A DNA stretch of 38,889 bases from Fulvivirga kasyanovii (GTDB taxonomy: Bacteria > Bacteroidota > Bacteroidia > Cytophagales > Cyclobacteriaceae): NCBI RefSeq assembly GCF_009711405.1, contig NZ_SMLW01000658.1, forward strand, positions 1 to 38,889, given 5' to 3'. The notes below the pieces were generated by a model. That model saw only the letters and a program-made list of their open reading frames with translations. It searched no databases and was not told the origin of the DNA. A program made the position numbers and the translations under genes. Each line of letters begins with the position of its first letter. Within the stretch, counting starts at the first letter, position 1. Shown here one piece after another: positions 25,259 to 32,093 of the stretch.

Positions 25259-26545
25259 ATGCGAAACAATTCTTTCTTTTTAGTATTCACAATTATTACA
25301 ATTTTACTATCGGGCTTAAAAGCCCATGCTCAGAATGGACAATCCATTATTACTAAAGAACGTAATCTGTTCATTGACTCTATCACCTTGCTATTATTCG
25401 ATAAAGAGCCAATCCGGCCCAATCACGCCTTTGGGATTGGCGAAGAGCTGTATCTGAATTTACACAATGTCAGGGGTCTAACGGTGAAAGATGACCAGAG
25501 TCACTTTGGGATCAAAATAGATATCTCTACCGCTTTGGATGAAAAATCTAAAGTTACATTCGAGCATTATGCTAATGATTTTCAATTCACCCCGGATTCA
25601 GAAAGTATAATACTCTACTTTCCGCTGATCTTTGATAATAAATTTTCCCCGGGAGTTAATTATTCTGCCCAGGTTCATTGCTATGATTACAACGACCCCA
25701 AAAGGAGTATTGATATCCGGTTTGACTTCACAATAGACCCAAAATTTAGTTTAAAAAAACTAGAAACAACATCCAACGAGCTTGGTCTCACCTACGTATC
25801 ATCATATTTTTCTTTAGATCCGGCATTGCCCAGCCATACCAATGTTTTTCAATACAATGAGGAAGGGCCTTATAAAGTATATTATTTTTTAAATGAAATA
25901 GATGATGCAACAAAGCCCACAAATGCAACTGCCAATTTATTTCTGGTATACTATGGCGATCACAATCAATTTACCGGCAATTACCTGGTTTTTAAACTGG
26001 GATCAGACATACGCATTGAAGGAGAACACTTTGATGTTAACGCATCTTTTAAAGTTGGCAACACCAGGTACCGTGCTATTGGAAAAGGTAGTTATGCTAT
26101 CGTGACAATCATTACCGACAACGTCGGAAGCAATAAACTTGTAACTGTTGATAATTTCTATGTTGTTGATCAGGACTCGGTTGAAAATAATATTGATTTT
26201 ACAGATATCTACGATAAAAAGCACATTGATCTACCAGATAATGGAGAAGCAGAATTATTTGGCAATCCCCCAGGTGAATTTAAAAGGTATTTGAAATTTC
26301 ATTTAGCCAATTTGATTGAAGATACAGAGTATATCACTAACGAAAAGATCAAAGTTGGCTTCACAGTAGATCCTACAGGGCAAATAACACGGGTTAACGT
26401 TGTTGATTGTAAAGATGAATGGCTGAAAGAACAAATTATAAAGATTGCCGAAGGGTGTCCGAAGTGGCGTCCACAAACAGTAAATGGGCAAGCTGTTTCC
26501 AGTAATTATCTTATATCTACTACTTTAAATTTGTCCTTTGACTGA
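25259..26545 (+). CDS. Secreted protein with C-terminal TonB-C domain
   Basis: A 428-residue exported protein. ATG 25259 opens a signal peptide (FFLVFTIITILLSGLKAHAQ); an upstream ATG at 25229 would place extra residues before it, and a promoter-like TATATTTA (25236-25243) lies after that ATG. The middle 300 residues are beta-rich and not recognised. The last ~85 residues (KIKVGFTVDPTGQITRVNVV ... CPKWRPQTVNGQAVSSNYLISTTLNLSF) match the TonB C-terminal domain. There is no transmembrane anchor as in true TonB, so it is probably a periplasmic or surface relative rather than an energy transducer. Confidence 0.8.
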   Translation: MRNNSFFLVFTIITILLSGLKAHAQNGQSIITKERNLFIDSITLLLFDKEPIRPNHAFGIGEELYLNLHNVRGLTVKDDQSHFGIKIDISTALDEKSKVTFEHYANDFQFTPDSESIILYFPLIFDNKFSPGVNYSAQVHCYDYNDPKRSIDIRFDFTIDPKFSLKKLETTSNELGLTYVSSYFSLDPALPSHTNVFQYNEEGPYKVYYFLNEIDDATKPTNATANLFLVYYGDHNQFTGNYLVFKLGSDIRIEGEHFDVNASFKVGNTRYRAIGKGSYAIVTIITDNVGSNKLVTVDNFYVVDQDSVENNIDFTDIYDKKHIDLPDNGEAELFGNPPGEFKRYLKFHLANLIEDTEYITNEKIKVGFTVDPTGQITRVNVVDCKDEWLKEQIIKIAEGCPKWRPQTVNGQAVSSNYLISTTLNLSFD

Positions 26546-26637
26546 TTTTTGGAGATCCGCAAAAATTTGTGCAAGATAAACAGGCGCTTATGAAGATAAC
26601 AGGATACCTTTAGCATCAAATTCAACAGCAAACCCGT

Positions 26638-27264
26638 ATGACAGAATTTTGGGAGTCAAGTTTCAGGGACAAGCAGACCATGTGGGGATTTGAACCGGCT
26701 GACTCTGCTATTGAGACGGCCAGTTTATTTCAGCATCACGGACTTAAAAAAGTACTGATCCCTGGATTTGGCTATGGCAGAAATGCTCAAATTTTCATTG
26801 ACAGCGGCTGTGATGTCACCGGAATAGAAATTTCGGAAACGGCCATTGATCTTGCCAGAAAGCACTATGGTGATAACATCAAAGTGTTCCATGGGTCAGT
26901 AAGTGCAATGCCATTTGACGAAGAAAGCTGCGATGGCATTTTCTGCTACGCCTTAATCCATTTGCTGGACGAAAAAGAAAGGGCAAAATTAATCAGCGAT
27001 TGCTACAATCAGCTTAGGCCTGGTGGTTACATGGTTTTTGTAACCATCTCCACCAACGACAACGCCTACGGCAATGGTGAACGCTTAAGCAAAGACCGGT
27101 TTTTAACAAGGCATGGCGTTAATTTATTCTTTTATAATCAAGAGTCCATAACATCCGAATTCGGAGAATATGGACTGCTGGAAACAAAAGAAATAGAGGA
27201 ACCCGCCAAGAATGTAGAGAACAGGCCTGCCCAGCAGTTTTGGCAGGTTGTGTGTAAGAAATGA
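26638..27264 (+). CDS. Class I SAM-dependent methyltransferase
   Basis: A 208-residue cytoplasmic enzyme. Motif I is VLIPGFGYGRNAQIF, the acidic end of strand 2 is E in VTGIEIS, and motif II/III regions are VSAMPFDEESCDGIFC and LRPGGYMVFV. The opening FWESSFRDKQTMWGFEPADSA resembles small-molecule methyltransferases of the TehB/thiopurine type. The substrate is unknown. It stands alone between the TonB-C protein and a long gap. Confidence 0.88.
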   Translation: MTEFWESSFRDKQTMWGFEPADSAIETASLFQHHGLKKVLIPGFGYGRNAQIFIDSGCDVTGIEISETAIDLARKHYGDNIKVFHGSVSAMPFDEESCDGIFCYALIHLLDEKERAKLISDCYNQLRPGGYMVFVTISTNDNAYGNGERLSKDRFLTRHGVNLFFYNQESITSEFGEYGLLETKEIEEPAKNVENRPAQQFWQVVCKK

Positions 27265-27337
27265 GGTGTATCATAGCTCAGAGCCTTTTTCATAAACGTA
27301 TTTATTAAACTAAAAACTTCATCCATACTACTCACTA

Positions 27338-27369
27338 ATCCCCCTTTGAAGGGGGCAGGGGGATGTTCT
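27338..27369. repeat. Short G-rich dispersed repeat, copy 2
   Basis: Shares GGGGCAGGGGGATGTTCT with 18283-18299. CCCCC and GGGGG arms around TTTGAA form a hairpin at 27340-27355. Confidence 0.5.
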
Positions 27370-27591
27370 CCATCATGATAGATCAGCTAATTAAGAATGA
27401 GAGAGAAGCTGCATTTACACCCTCTGCCTGCGGCATCTCCCTCAAGGGAGAAGTGAGTACGATGGGAAATAACAGCATATTATTCCAGAGGCACAATCTT
27501 TAATTATGGCAGGAGACCATTGCCGGGAGAGGCGATACTCAGCAAGGTGGAATCTCTGCTTTAAGGCCGTTACCCTCCGCCAGTGTTACCG

Positions 27592-27649
27592 AACAGTCAA
27601 GCTTTACCAAACTTTTAGAAAGTTTAGTAAAGCCGTCATTAGTTCTGTT
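27592..27649. repeat. Long palindromic repeat, copy B
   Basis: GCTTTACCAAACTTT (27601-27615) and AAAGTTTAGTAAAGC (27619-27633) pair with one G-T-type mismatch around a 3-nt loop. Outer AACAG pairs with CTGTT. The core and the right flank (GTAAAGCCG ... TTAG-TCTGT) match copy A at 18136-18213. Confidence 0.65.
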
Positions 27650-27690
27650 TGTACCCACTACTGGTTCAAGATGCAACTACTGAGGTAGAC

Positions 27691-28953
27691 TTACCTGATG
27701 ATCTCGCTAAGGCTATCAACAAATACATCCAGCTCATCCAGTGTATTATAGTAATGGGGGGAAGCCCTAACTGCCCAACTGACTCCTTTTTCATCAAAAT
27801 CAAAAATGCCAAATTCACGGTAGCTCGGCACTACGTTTATTTTCCTTTTCAGCAGCTCACTTACAATAGTTTGTGGGTTACCATTTTTAACTGTAAATGT
27901 CACCAGACCTCCCAATGCAGGGCCACGATCCAAAACCCGGATTCGGTCTGTTTCTATCTCCTGAAGTTTTTGTCTTAGTATTTGAGAGAGGAGCCTTACC
28001 TGTTGCTCAATTCTTTCTTCTCCTATATTCCGGCAATATTCAATGGCTGCTTTGGTTCCGATTACCGTGGAGTAGGCAAACTCCCAATCCTCATAGCGTA
28101 TCGCATCGGGCTGTTGCTTGTAGGTATTGTGTTCAGTCCATGTGGCGCCACGCATATCGATAAACATGGGTTCCAGACCAGCATCAAGTGCCTCATCAGA
28201 AATGTATAAAGCCCCGGTACCGCGCGGGCCTCTCAAAAATTTCCGGCATGTCATGCTCAAAAAGTGGCACCGGAGCTTCTGCACATCCAGCTTCATTTGT
28301 CCGGCCGACTGGCAGGCATCCAAAATATACCAAGTGGTATGGTTGCTCTCTTTTAGATAGTTACTGAATATTTCTGCAATTTCATCTACAGGCTGGACCA
28401 GTCCGGAATTGGTTGGGATATGTGTTATCGCCAGTAGCCTGGGGTGGTATTTTTTTAGCTTTTCGCCCAAATCCTGCAAATCTACCCCACCCCCTGGGCT
28501 ATTGTTGATATGAACAACCTTAACCCCTAGCCGCTTTTGCAGAGAAAGGAACTGGATCTGATTGGAAACAAAATCGTCTTTATCCGTGAGTATCACATCT
28601 CCGGATTCAAAGGGAATAGAAGACAATGCCCTCGTATAGGCATCCGTGGCACTGGCTGTGAAGGCGATATTTCGGGGTGAGCAATTTAGTAGCAGGGCAG
28701 TTTGAGTGTAAAATTCTTTTACCGCATCTGCCTGTAAAGCTGAGGCCTCGTAACCACCTATTTCTGCCTCCAGTGCTATATGATCAAGCTGGGCCTGGGT
28801 AACGATATCCGGCATTAATCCCGCTCCTGCATTATTCAGGTGCACCACGCGACTACAGCCTTTTGTTTCATTTCTGAACTTTTGTACTTCTTCTACTGAA
28901 AATGAACTTCCTGCCGGAAGTATAATCTTTTGATCTGAACTCATAAATGTCAT
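27691..28953 (-). CDS. Class V aminotransferase-fold PLP enzyme
   Basis: A 420-residue PLP-dependent enzyme of the cysteine-desulfurase/isopenicillin-N-epimerase-like group. Motifs: HLNNAGAGLMP at the start, the ACQSAGQMKLD cofactor aspartate region, and CRKFLRGPRGTGALYIS, whose lysine binds PLP. No active-site cysteine loop of true desulfurases is evident, so it is more likely a lyase, epimerase or aminotransferase on an amino acid derivative. ATG 28953 lies 2 bp after the ridA stop, so the pair is an operon. RidA would remove reactive enamine/imine products that PLP enzymes release, which fits well. Confidence 0.88.
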   Translation of the reverse strand: MTFMSSDQKIILPAGSSFSVEEVQKFRNETKGCSRVVHLNNAGAGLMPDIVTQAQLDHIALEAEIGGYEASALQADAVKEFYTQTALLLNCSPRNIAFTASATDAYTRALSSIPFESGDVILTDKDDFVSNQIQFLSLQKRLGVKVVHINNSPGGGVDLQDLGEKLKKYHPRLLAITHIPTNSGLVQPVDEIAEIFSNYLKESNHTTWYILDACQSAGQMKLDVQKLRCHFLSMTCRKFLRGPRGTGALYISDEALDAGLEPMFIDMRGATWTEHNTYKQQPDAIRYEDWEFAYSTVIGTKAAIEYCRNIGEERIEQQVRLLSQILRQKLQEIETDRIRVLDRGPALGGLVTFTVKNGNPQTIVSELLKRKINVVPSYREFGIFDFDEKGVSWAVRASPHYYNTLDELDVFVDSLSEIIR

Positions 28954-28955
28954 AT

Positions 28956-29333
28956 TTAATTGATTTCCGCGATTAATTCTATTTCTACCAGGGCATTCAG
29001 GGGCAGCCCTTTGACTGCTACAGTGCTGCGGGCTGGCTTATGTCCATTAAAGCATATCTCATATGTCTCGTTCATTTCGGGGAATAACTGCATATCAGAT
29101 AAAAACACATTGGTTTTAATCACATGATGTAAGGTGAGACCGGCCTCGTTCAAAACTGCCTCAAGGTTTTTGATCACCCTTTGGGTCTGCGTCTGAATGT
29201 CATTTCCTTCAATTTCCATGGTCTGCGGATTTATTGGAGTCTGGCCCGAACAAAACAAAAGATTTCCGGAGCGTATTGCCTGGGCATATGGCCCGATTGC
29301 TTTTGGGGTTTTAGTGCTATGAATGCTTTCCAT
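28956..29333 (-). CDS. ridA: RidA family enamine/imine deaminase
   Basis: A 125-residue YjgF/YER057c/UK114 protein that hydrolyses 2-aminoacrylate and related imines. GPYAQAI near residue 15, FCSGQTPINP, and the C-terminal PARSTVAVKGLPLNALVEIELIAEI are family signatures; the arginine in PARSTV is the residue needed for deaminase activity. It is the first gene of an operon with a PLP enzyme and is transcribed away from an Lrp-type gene. Length is normal. Confidence 0.93.
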   Translation of the reverse strand: MESIHSTKTPKAIGPYAQAIRSGNLLFCSGQTPINPQTMEIEGNDIQTQTQRVIKNLEAVLNEAGLTLHHVIKTNVFLSDMQLFPEMNETYEICFNGHKPARSTVAVKGLPLNALVEIELIAEIN

Positions 29334-29355
29334 ACGTAAATGTTTATGTGAAGCG

Positions 29356-29363
29356 CAAAATTA
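29356..29363 (-). promoter_or_regulatory. Likely -7 box of the ridA operon
   Basis: On the minus strand TAATTTTG fully matches TAnnTTTG. It lies about 22 bp before the ridA start. A TAAA on the plus strand at 29380-29383 may be a weak -33 box. Confidence 0.45.
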
Positions 29364-29412
29364 AAGGCGCCTGACAGATTAAACCGGGCAGATATGGCGT
29401 TGAAATGCATAT

Positions 29413-29436
29413 TTTACCCTATTATTGACAGGTAAA
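29413..29436. promoter_or_regulatory. Candidate operator between ridA and the Lrp gene
   Basis: TTTACC (29413-29418) and GGTAAA (29431-29436) are inverted arms 12 bp apart, just upstream of the Lrp-type gene. Lrp proteins often bind such AT-rich dyads and control both themselves and a divergent operon. Assignment is inferred. Confidence 0.35.
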
Positions 29437-29446
29437 TAAATAAATT

Positions 29447-29908
29447 ATGCGTATGCTGGATGAGTACGATAGAGGGATATTAAGATTGCTGCAACAAAAC
29501 AATAAGCTAACCGCCGAGGAAATAAGTGTAGAGGTCAATTTAAGTCAAAGTGCCGTTCAACGCAGGATAGCGAAACTTAGAAAGGAAAAAATCATTGAAG
29601 CCGATGTATCCATTATTTCCCCTAAGGCCGTAGGTGTTGGGATTACCTGCGTAGTGGATGTGGTACTTCACGAGGGGAGCTCAAAGGCCATCGATAAATT
29701 CAAGGCGAGCATACAGCAGTGCGTAGAAGTTTCCCAATGCTATTATGTTACGGGCACTTATGATTTTGTGCTGATCGTCAATGTAAAGGACATGCAGCAC
29801 TTTGAAGAGTTCTCTAAAAGGCAGCTAATGGATAATCCTAATTTAAAGCACTTCTATACCCATGTAGTTATGGACAAAGTTAAGGTCAGCTATGGTGTTG
29901 ATATTTGA
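29447..29908 (+). CDS. Lrp/AsnC family transcriptional regulator
   Basis: A 153-residue regulator. The N-terminal winged helix is LDEYDRGILRLLQQNNKLTAEEISVEVNLSQSAVQRRIAKLRKEKII. The C-terminal RAM-type sensing domain includes VSQCYYVTGTYDFVLIVNVKDMQHFEEF. ATG at 29447 is followed by a second possible start at 29453. It is divergent from the ridA-PLP enzyme operon, so it likely senses an amino acid used by those enzymes. Confidence 0.93.
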   Translation: MRMLDEYDRGILRLLQQNNKLTAEEISVEVNLSQSAVQRRIAKLRKEKIIEADVSIISPKAVGVGITCVVDVVLHEGSSKAIDKFKASIQQCVEVSQCYYVTGTYDFVLIVNVKDMQHFEEFSKRQLMDNPNLKHFYTHVVMDKVKVSYGVDI

Positions 29909-29947
29909 AAAATTGAATATACAAAGCCTTTTACTTTTTAATGAAAT

Positions 29948-29981
29948 GCAGAGCCCTCCCGAGGTTCGTGAGAGGCTCTGC
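29948..29981. terminator. Hairpin between convergent genes
   Basis: GCAGAGCC pairs with GGCTCTGC, extended inward by CTC and GAG, in the gap between the converging Lrp-type and DUF4157 genes. No strong T-run follows. A bidirectional terminator is the likely role. Confidence 0.6.
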
Positions 29982-30001
29982 TGAGAATGAGACTATTACC
30001 A

Positions 30002-31567
30002 TTAATGTTCGTAGGTAGTTGATCTTTCTATCAGCGATCCCGCTCTTACAACCATTTGCCCAGAGGCAGACATTTTATCATCCGCCTGTTTGTACCACTC
30101 ATAACTGACCTCTCTGAGCAAGTCTATATCTTTGCGGTTGTTAATGGTAATTGTACCGTCACCATTCTTCAGATCTTTAATCACGCTTTTTACAACACGT
30201 TGATATCCTTTATTGACACTTAAATATGCGTCCTTGGCAATATATTTTTTGATTTTGGTCATTTGCTGTAGCATCTTTTGCTGTTTTTGAGGAGTAGGTG
30301 GGGTAAACTTGGTGGCATTCTGATCCTCATCAAAGAAACGAAGTATGTCGTATAAAGCATGGCCTCCCGAATCTTTCAGGTCTTGCATGGCTTTCACATT
30401 CATCTGTAGCTCTACGTTATGGTTCAGAAACGGGAATATGAGCTTAACATCGGTATATCCCGAACCAACGCCCTTATTTTTGATCTCACGTTCGTCTTTA
30501 ACATCGAGCAGTCCTTGCTTTACTACAGCATTGTAGTCTTTTTTAAAACTTTTTATGGCATTGTTCATGTCCTTGTAGCTTTTGAAGATCATGGTAGCGC
30601 GCACAAGGTCATTAAGCCGGCTGGCATCGCCTTTATATTTCATGTCAACTTTCTTTGCAGCACGGGGTCGTTTTTTAAGTCCTTCCGGTACTTTTGCTTC
30701 TATGGCTCCATACTGCTTTCCCAGCTTTTTAATTTCTTTTTCAAAGTGCTGGTGCACCAGCTCCGCCCTGTCATATAGCTGATCCATATCATGTGTGTTT
30801 TGGTGCATCTTGCCTTTTTTATCCTTCGTAACCTGATCTCTATGCAGGTGATGGATAATATCTATAGCCTGGTCTTTATTCAGTTGCTTTAAGTTCTTCC
30901 CTGCGTGTTTTTCAATAATGGACCAAGCTTTGCCCTTATCGATATCATTATTGTTTACATCCTTGTAGAAGGATCCCGATTTATCAAATAGGTCTTGATC
31001 TGTAACCTGCTGGTCAAACTCATCTTTGGTAATTCTTTGCACTGGAGATGTTGAACTGGCCACGCTACCCTTTTGAAATGATTTCCCCTCTACAGCACTC
31101 TCAGTATTAAGGGCTTTGGCCCCCATAACGTCTGCCTCTTTTTCCAGTCCTGCATTATTGTTGATACCTACACCTTTTAGCTGGGTAGTAGCTTGCACCC
31201 GACCCTGTTTTTGCTGTACCACATGCCAGGCTTCATGTGGCAAATGCTGCTCTTGCCCTGAGGCCAGATGTATATCCGTACCCTGTGCATAAGCATGTGC
31301 CTGTAACTGGGCAGGCTTATCAGAGTTGTAGTGCACTTTAACATCATCCATAGAGTGACCGGAAAGATTTTCAATCCCTGATTTAAGGTTATCAGGCAAG
31401 CCTGTATTATTGTTCTTGCTGACTGTCTGCCGTTGAACAGGTAAACCGGCCTGACCTAAGCTCGACCGGTCGAGACTATTTTTGCTTCCCATGTCATTGT
31501 CCAAACTACTTTTGTTACCTGCCAGTCGATTTCCTGGTGTGTTACTGCTCGATAAATTGTCCTTCAT
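30002..31567 (-). CDS. DUF4157 (eCIS core) protein with RelA/SpoT-like C-terminal domain
   Basis: A 521-residue protein with no signal peptide. Residues ~50-165 form a DUF4157 domain: GLPDNLKSGIENLSGHSMDDVKVHYN, GTDIHLASGQEQHLPHEAWHVVQQ with H111-E-x-x-H115, and a late EKEADVMGAKAL. DUF4157 proteins are often cargo of extracellular contractile injection systems. The C-terminal part resembles a RelA/SpoT-type nucleotidyltransferase: YKGDASRLNDLVRAT (D320), GSGYTDVKLIF (Y371), VELQMN (E386). Between them lies a long polar helical linker rich in K and H. TTG 31588 was rejected in favour of ATG 31567. No neighbouring eCIS or immunity gene is visible. The toxin role is inferred. Confidence 0.8.
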   Translation of the reverse strand: MKDNLSSSNTPGNRLAGNKSSLDNDMGSKNSLDRSSLGQAGLPVQRQTVSKNNNTGLPDNLKSGIENLSGHSMDDVKVHYNSDKPAQLQAHAYAQGTDIHLASGQEQHLPHEAWHVVQQKQGRVQATTQLKGVGINNNAGLEKEADVMGAKALNTESAVEGKSFQKGSVASSTSPVQRITKDEFDQQVTDQDLFDKSGSFYKDVNNNDIDKGKAWSIIEKHAGKNLKQLNKDQAIDIIHHLHRDQVTKDKKGKMHQNTHDMDQLYDRAELVHQHFEKEIKKLGKQYGAIEAKVPEGLKKRPRAAKKVDMKYKGDASRLNDLVRATMIFKSYKDMNNAIKSFKKDYNAVVKQGLLDVKDEREIKNKGVGSGYTDVKLIFPFLNHNVELQMNVKAMQDLKDSGGHALYDILRFFDEDQNATKFTPPTPQKQQKMLQQMTKIKKYIAKDAYLSVNKGYQRVVKSVIKDLKNGDGTITINNRKDIDLLREVSYEWYKQADDKMSASGQMVVRAGSLIERSTTYEH

Positions 31568-32093
31568 TTTTTTGGTTTTGGCCCACAAACGGTTCGTCCG
31601 TTCAGCCTGGTTGATTTTTTATAAGTCTTACTTTAGGTTAGCCTTGGTTTTATGGCTTGTTATTGAAACAGGTGAAGAGAACTATCTTACAGTGTCGTTC
31701 GGAATTTTTTTAAGGAATGGAAAATGCAAGGGCTTAGAAGGTACTTACTCAACCATGAAGATATTTCCATAAATGAATGACACCCTTATGGAGCTTCACT
31801 ACATGAACCTGGAGGCACCTTACTTTTTACTATTCAATCCGTTGACCTTCTCTAATTACTGATTACCGTTTACTTTCCAAACCGACAGCATTGCCTACTA
31901 CTTTTGCCGATTGCCAACTTATCACAGGTTATCCTGTCCACTAACTAACCCCACAAACCCTTCCGCTGTAAAATAGATTTTGTATTTTCGCCAGTTGATT
32001 TGCCAGTGAGCATTGAGCACAAGCGTGTCAATAAATGATTAGAGCTTAGCCGCTTAGCCTCAATGCTGAATACTAAATTCTCAATACTAAAAT
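31568..32093. other. Intergenic region upstream of topB
   Basis: About 525 bp with no convincing gene. A full TAnnTTTG match, TACTTTTG, is at 31899-31906 with TTTC 21 bp before it, a possible topB promoter. Close to topB are inverted arms AGCATTGAG (32009-32017) and CTCAATGCT (32059-32067), a tandem GCTTAGCC pair (32044-32059) and a repeated AATACTAAA. Confidence 0.5.

Larger units (their letters stand above)
27265..27690. other. Intergenic region with dispersed repeats
   Basis: A 426-bp gap without a gene. It holds three repeat-like structures: CCCCC-TTTGAA-GGGGG followed by CAGGGGGATGTTCT (27340-27369), the hairpin TCTCCC-TCAA-GGGAGA (27436-27451), and the palindromic element at 27592-27649. 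Such strings look like common Bacteroidota intergenic repeats. Confidence 0.55.

Noticed and set aside
27506-27978. Plus-strand reading frames around the palindromic repeat and the end of the PLP enzyme gene
   Set aside because: They overlap a repeat and an antisense coding gene and show no protein-like features.
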